Part shown: one piece after another, positions 59,150 to 64,000 of the stretch | Layout of the letters: each line of letters opens with the position of its first letter | Position numbering within the stretch: the stretch's first letter is position 1 | Origin: Bolinopsis microptera | Lineage: Eukaryota > Ctenophora > Tentaculata > Lobata > Bolinopsidae | Length of the DNA stretch: 64,000 nucleotides | Assembly (NCBI RefSeq): GCF_026151205.1 | Contig: NC_087076.1 | Span: forward strand, 6,982,902 to 7,046,901 | Direction of reading: 5' to 3' | The notes under the pieces: model-generated | Told to the model about the DNA's origin: nothing | Databases searched by the model: none | Seen by the model: the letters and a program-made list of their open reading frames with translations, nothing else | Program-made: the position numbers and the translations under genes

Positions 59150-60185
59150 TGGTCTGGACTTAATCGTAGATAGTTCTTTTGTCCCTTGTCACTTCCTTCA
59201 CGTCATGACTAATGACACATTTATATTTTATGTCTAATTTCACTCTATTCGCTAATTTCTTGAAATTTCTGTATACATTTTCGTTTGCCCTTTTCTTGTA
59301 AATCAATCGCTGGATAAAATGTTATTATCAAACTCACCAAACGATAGCATTCTTTTTTACGACTTATCTATAAATACTGTTAAATGTTCTTTGTTTATGT
59401 TACATTAACATAATATGTCATGTGTAATGTGCATGCATCAACATAACCAATTCTTTTGTACACTCTTATCTTGTTTGTTGATTCTTTATAGTTGTATTGT
59501 GTAGAATATTGTTATCAGATAACTAAAAAATGTTTTGATGAAAGGATGTATTTTAATTGTTACCACTGGCTTAAAATTTAGACTTAATCCAATGTAAACA
59601 ATCTTTAATCTAGGCTTCAACTAGCGCAGTGCTCATCCTGAAACAGGTCTAAATTGAATGTATGCAGACTTTTTCGTAGATAGTTCTTTTGTCCTTTGTC
59701 CCTTCCTTCACGTCATGTCTAATGACACATTTATATTTTATGTCTAATCCCACTCTATTCGCTAATTCCTTGAAATTTCTGTATACATTTTCGTTTGCCC
59801 TCTTGTAAATCAATCGCTGGATAAAATGTTATTATCAAACTCACCAAACGATAGCATTATTTTTTACGACTTATCTAATACTGTTAAATGTTCTTTGTTT
59901 ATGTTAAATTAACATAATATGTCATGTGTAATGTGCATGCATCAACATAACCAATTCTTTTGTACAATCTTATCTTGTTTGTTGATTCTTTATAGTTGTA
60001 TTGTGTAGAATATTGAACTATCAGATTGCTAAAAAATGTTTTGATGAAACTGAAAGGATAGATGTATTTTAATTGTCACCACTGGCTTACAATTTAGACT
60101 TAATCCAATGTAAACAATCTTTAATCTAGGCTTCAACTAGCGCAGTGATCACCCTGAAACAGGTCAAAATTAAATGTATGCGGAG
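59150..60185. repeat. Direct duplication of ~510 bp after the ABCB stop
   Basis: 59165-59660 recurs at about 59675-60185 with small indels. Shared words include GATAGTTCTTTTGTCC, CACGTCATG, TTGAAATTTCTGTATACATT and CTTCAACTAGCGCAGTG. The first copy starts about 180 bp past the ABCB stop, so part of the transporter's 3' UTR may be duplicated. Confidence 0.85.
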
Positions 60186-60267
60186 CTTTTTCCTATAATT
60201 TATAACCAATTTCCTATAATTTATAACAATAATATCATTATCAATATCATAAGTATCCGACAATTTA

Positions 60268-60347
60268 TTACTGGGCGGCGCTCAGCCTGTCATTCCGCCA
60301 AATCTCTATTATGTTTATGAACATAATAGCCTGGAGTCCCCAGGTAA
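60268..60347. mobile_element. Second copy of the 81-bp TTACTGGGC..CCAGGTAA element
   Basis: Matches 28541-28621 through TTACTGGGC, GCGCTCAGCCTGTCATTCCG, the TATTATGTT / AACATAATA hairpin and CCAGGTAA. No matching 8-bp flanks, so the target duplication has decayed or the insertion was rearranged. Confidence 0.75.
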
Positions 60348-63300
60348 GGACAAACGTGCTGTTGAAAAATGATCTGCAGTCTGCACCTCTAGCAAGCTCG
60401 GCAGGCGGTATAAGGTTTTCTGGGCGAAAGAGACGAGAGTTCAGAGTTCATAGTGATCAGCTGCAGAAGAAGAAGCAGAAGGAAGAGGGGAGGGAGGTTG
60501 AATTTCTTCTAAATCTAACCAGAGCTCCCTCCCGCGCTTGCATTCACGACAGCAGTACTGACTACTGATGCATGATGGATTTTAAGTAATATTTCAATTT
60601 CAATGAGATCACTTTCGCGATTATAACTGCAAACCGAGATACACTTACATTGTACATGAAATTTTGTTCATTTTTTGTGGTCTTATTCTTAATTTTGTCT
60701 TAGTATCCACATTTCAACTATAACTCACGTCTCACAGAGAATATGTACAATATAGTTTAGGCTTCCTACCTACCTATGTTGAGATTCGTTAAGCCACCCC
60801 ACCCTTACCTTTCATATAAAGTTATTCTTATTCAAAAATATTCATATCTGACCAATCTATGGACCAATTAAAGCTGTAAACTTTGGTGCGTATGACCAAG
60901 CTACAAGTACAAGTACAGGTAGTGGTACTGGTAGAGCACGCGTAATCTCGGTTTTGGTGTGATTTGGCAAAATTGGACCAAAAATGCACCGGGTCTTAGT
61001 TTGTTGGTCCATCTCGAAAACAAGTTCACAAAAATCAGAGTGAACCCATTCACCATTGATGTCTCACTTCCCACGTTTCTTTATGAACAACACTGATTCC
61101 CGATCAGGAAGTTATGGTTGACTGATATTCAAGTTAGTGGCATAAAGGGCCAGGGGAACTAACGAGCCGTATTATGAAGCGAACACGTCATTTCAAACTT
61201 ATGTGTGAGAGACAAATATGCCAAATTTCATTGGATCGTTTCAAAATTAAAATGATCGAATATTTACTGTACAAACTATGAGCAAAATACAAAGTATCCA
61301 GCAATATATCACTTAATCTGGGGATGCAGATGCCAAAAAATGTCACCATAGACTGAAGACGATCCTATTACAGTCCTGCGCTATTAGTATAGACTATAGG
61401 GGTCGTTCACATATTACGTAATCAATATTTTAGCAATTTTTACCCCCCCCCCCCTCCGTGCTCCGTGATCAACCGTGATCAATAGCCAACCCCCCCCCCC
61501 CTCCTGACAGTAATATTACGTAATCATGGCCTGACCTCCCCCACCCTTGAATTTTTTCCCTAGAAATCACTTTTCTCTGTTTCATGCTATAGTCAGTGTA
61601 ATAAGCGCCAAGCGCGAGCACAGAATTTTTTTGTCCAAATATCGTTTATATGCTTTTTAAAGTGTGCGGGGGATACGGAAGCATCGAAATTCACCGTGTA
61701 GCAATTTTCACTCGCTTAATTTGACACTGATATTATTTTTTTTGGGTTTTGATTGTCAATGTGTAAAAACGTTTTCTTACCATCATCCGATGAGTTTTTT
61801 GGTCAAATTTTGATACCAATATTTATCTCATCAATGTGTTATGAGTCCTACACCTTCATATTATGAATTCCTGCATTGGTATGCGAGTTATTTCAAAATA
61901 AAAATTCCAGTGATCCGCGCTACGAAGAGTTCACGTTCAGATCAAAGTGTTAACGCATTGACTTTTTACATACACATAATAATTTTTGGCGCGCGCGCCA
62001 GCGCTAATTCTTGCTAAAAGCATATGGTTCTTATTCTCAGCAAACAACAAAATGGCGAACCTTTTCTTTTTGCAGTACGGCCACGGTCCTTTCGGTCAGA
62101 TTTCCTTGCAACATATTCGAAAAGCTCTCTTGTTATTTTCGCAACTCTTATGGGATCCAATACTATTTGCACCAGAATTTTATTATCAGACTTTAAGCTG
62201 CAGGTTTCATGCTTATTTTTTAGCTACTAACTTTATTATCTACTTAAACCATGCTAAACTATAGTGAGGCCGGTGAGTACAAGTTCAGAGCCATAAGTTT
62301 AAGTTTAAGATTTCATCCAGCATGTATAATTATTGTATATATACATACTGGATAAAATCTTAGATATACTACATCCGTAAAATAAGCTATTGTTTATAGC
62401 TTGTACGTAAAATAAAAAGAATGCCTTCCTAGCAGTAACAGCAGTACAGAGGTCAAACTGAAGTTTAAGTTACATGTCTAATGGAAGAGGGCATTTCTCT
62501 GCTATTTTTGTGATTTCAAAAATAAACGGCGCATTTGATTGCATTTGATTGAACTTAATTTCAATTAAAACATATGTACAGTCATTAACAGTCATATATG
62601 AAGCTCAAATCGAATATGAAGCTATAAAATCAGACCCTTAATCGAATCGAATCGAGAGATGCTTATACAGTTTAAAATTTTGAAGTTAAAATGTCTATTT
62701 TACTAGCAGTCAATATAATATTTGTTTCATACAACAAGACTTGCTGAATAGCAAGGTTGCGGCTGCTTTTTAATCATTCCATAGATGTAAGTTTTAATCA
62801 ACGGTGAAAAATGTACAGCCTTTAAGTCCTCTTCATTTGTACCCCTCAAAACTGGTTAGCGTTTATGTAACATTTGTTTCTCGTAAACAATTTTATTACA
62901 TCATCAGATAAGAAATATTTTTAAAACCATTACTCATAATATGTACTATGATTCGAATAAATTTATAACAAAAATACAGCAGATTTCCTTCTCAGTTAGA
63001 TATCAGCAATAAAGTTTAAGTTAAAATACGTTCCCTAATCCTTTCACAAGACCTTGCGAGTTATGATATTAAGAATAATTCAAGTTGATGCCGGACTTAT
63101 TAATATTCAAATAACTTATTAATATTAAAATAAAATGGGTAGGCATTTTTTGTCCTGTGAAATGTGACCTCGAAGGACGTATTTAAGATTTTTAATCCGT
63201 TGAGTATATTAAATTACGGTAGTTCGGGAGGTATCCACTTTAACTACATAAATTACCTCAGTATGTGCAAGCTTTTTAAATGTTAAGGAAAAGTGACCTT

Positions 63301-64000
63301 TATTCCCTTTATCAAGTGCAGTTATCCTGGATTATCATAACTGGCAACATGACGTACAATTATTATCCGTTTAATCGCTTATGTAATGGACCAAATCTAA
63401 TAAATCAAAAACGATGTTTAATATGTATAATCATGTAAGATGTATGATCCGTTGAAATGGAGTTGGTCCTCCCCAAATTGACGCCATGTCGTCTGCTTTT
63501 TTTATACTGTCGTGTGCTCACTCTTAAATGAGTTAGGCAAATACAGAATAAAGCGGCGAGACCGATTAAAACTTTGAACTAATTACAACACTACAAATTT
63601 ATTATATTTATTGAGAATTATGTAATGTAACGTGATGGAAATATTTTAAATGGGCATATCCTGTCCAAACCCAGGATGTACCTACTACATGAAGAATTCG
63701 TTTTAACTTTGTTTGAAAAGCATTAATATAATATAACGGCTCGTTGCCGATAAGCGCAGATAACTGATATATATACGTGATTGCAGTAAGATAAATTCGG
63801 ATTTCCGACAGATTTATTAAGTGTGGAAATGGCCGTTACATCTCAAAATGCGAATAAATATAAAACCTAACCTTACACGTCCTAGATACTGATTTTGAAG
63901 ATATTGATATGTATGGTTATCGTTTCGGTTTAGAGCAATGAGCCAAAAAATTCCTTGTGAACAACTTCAGCATATGCAAAACTGTCTGTGCTGGCTGTAC
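60348..64000. other. Downstream region, no gene recognised
   Basis: AT-rich with scattered short frames. Contents seen: an element-like block at 61397-61565 with GGGGTCGTTCACATATTACG at one side, ATTACGTAATCATGGCCTGA at the other and runs of C between; an inverse copy of the 51.2 kb repeat at 61588-61710; and an alternating GC palindrome GGCGCGCGCGCC at 61988. From 62300 on I see nothing of note. Confidence 0.4.

Noticed and set aside
61986..62264. Three overlapping frames near 62 kb
   Set aside because: Mutually overlapping, no recognisable protein features, and near a GC palindrome that removes stops by chance.

Overview
The window is nuclear DNA from an invertebrate animal. It is AT-rich, has spliced genes with GT-AG introns, and is crowded with LINE, Penelope-like and small inverted-repeat transposons. 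A secreted SUEL-type lectin, a sushi-domain protein and this transposon mix suit a marine invertebrate, perhaps a cnidarian, but nothing here fixes the species. Exons were assembled by hand from splice signals, reading phase and protein-family conservation. Two long genes give uninterrupted frames with every phase consistent.

Layout: (1) 533-14537, + strand: a FAM193-family gene of 17 exons (1086 aa as assembled). Its introns hold a 2.3 kb inverted-repeat element (4730-7004), a complete antisense lectin gene (9671-10060) and a 2.9 kb foldback element (about 11229-14095). (2) 14.5-33 kb: a repeat-dominated intergenic region. It contains a LINE with an intact 1162-codon ORF2 (18062-21550), fragments of at least two other LINEs, a hAT-like element made of CCGGGA-rich repeats, and a cluster of very small GC-rich, hairpin-forming insertions. 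Several of these have exact 8-bp target duplications, and one is nested inside another. (3) 33182-58986, + strand: a full ABCB/P-glycoprotein-type transporter gene of 30 exons (1300 aa as assembled), with duplicated upstream DNA and two large intronic minisatellites that abut splice sites. Its longest intron (42064-51973) holds a Penelope-like retroelement with inverted flanks and an antisense gene for a secreted sushi protein (about 49319-47734). (4) 59-64 kb: a tandem duplication just downstream of the transporter gene, then repeats and DNA without recognisable genes.

Points most worth a second look are: the hairpin mini-elements with 8-bp target duplications at 28.0-29.1 kb; a 10-codon out-of-frame window that removes the D-loop aspartate of the transporter's first nucleotide-binding domain; a dispersed repeat present twice with an internal segment of about 83 bp in opposite orientation; and the Penelope-like copy with a decayed hammerhead-like motif. 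The apparent one-base shifts in two genes and the long G runs could also reflect assembly errors, so they need read-level support.
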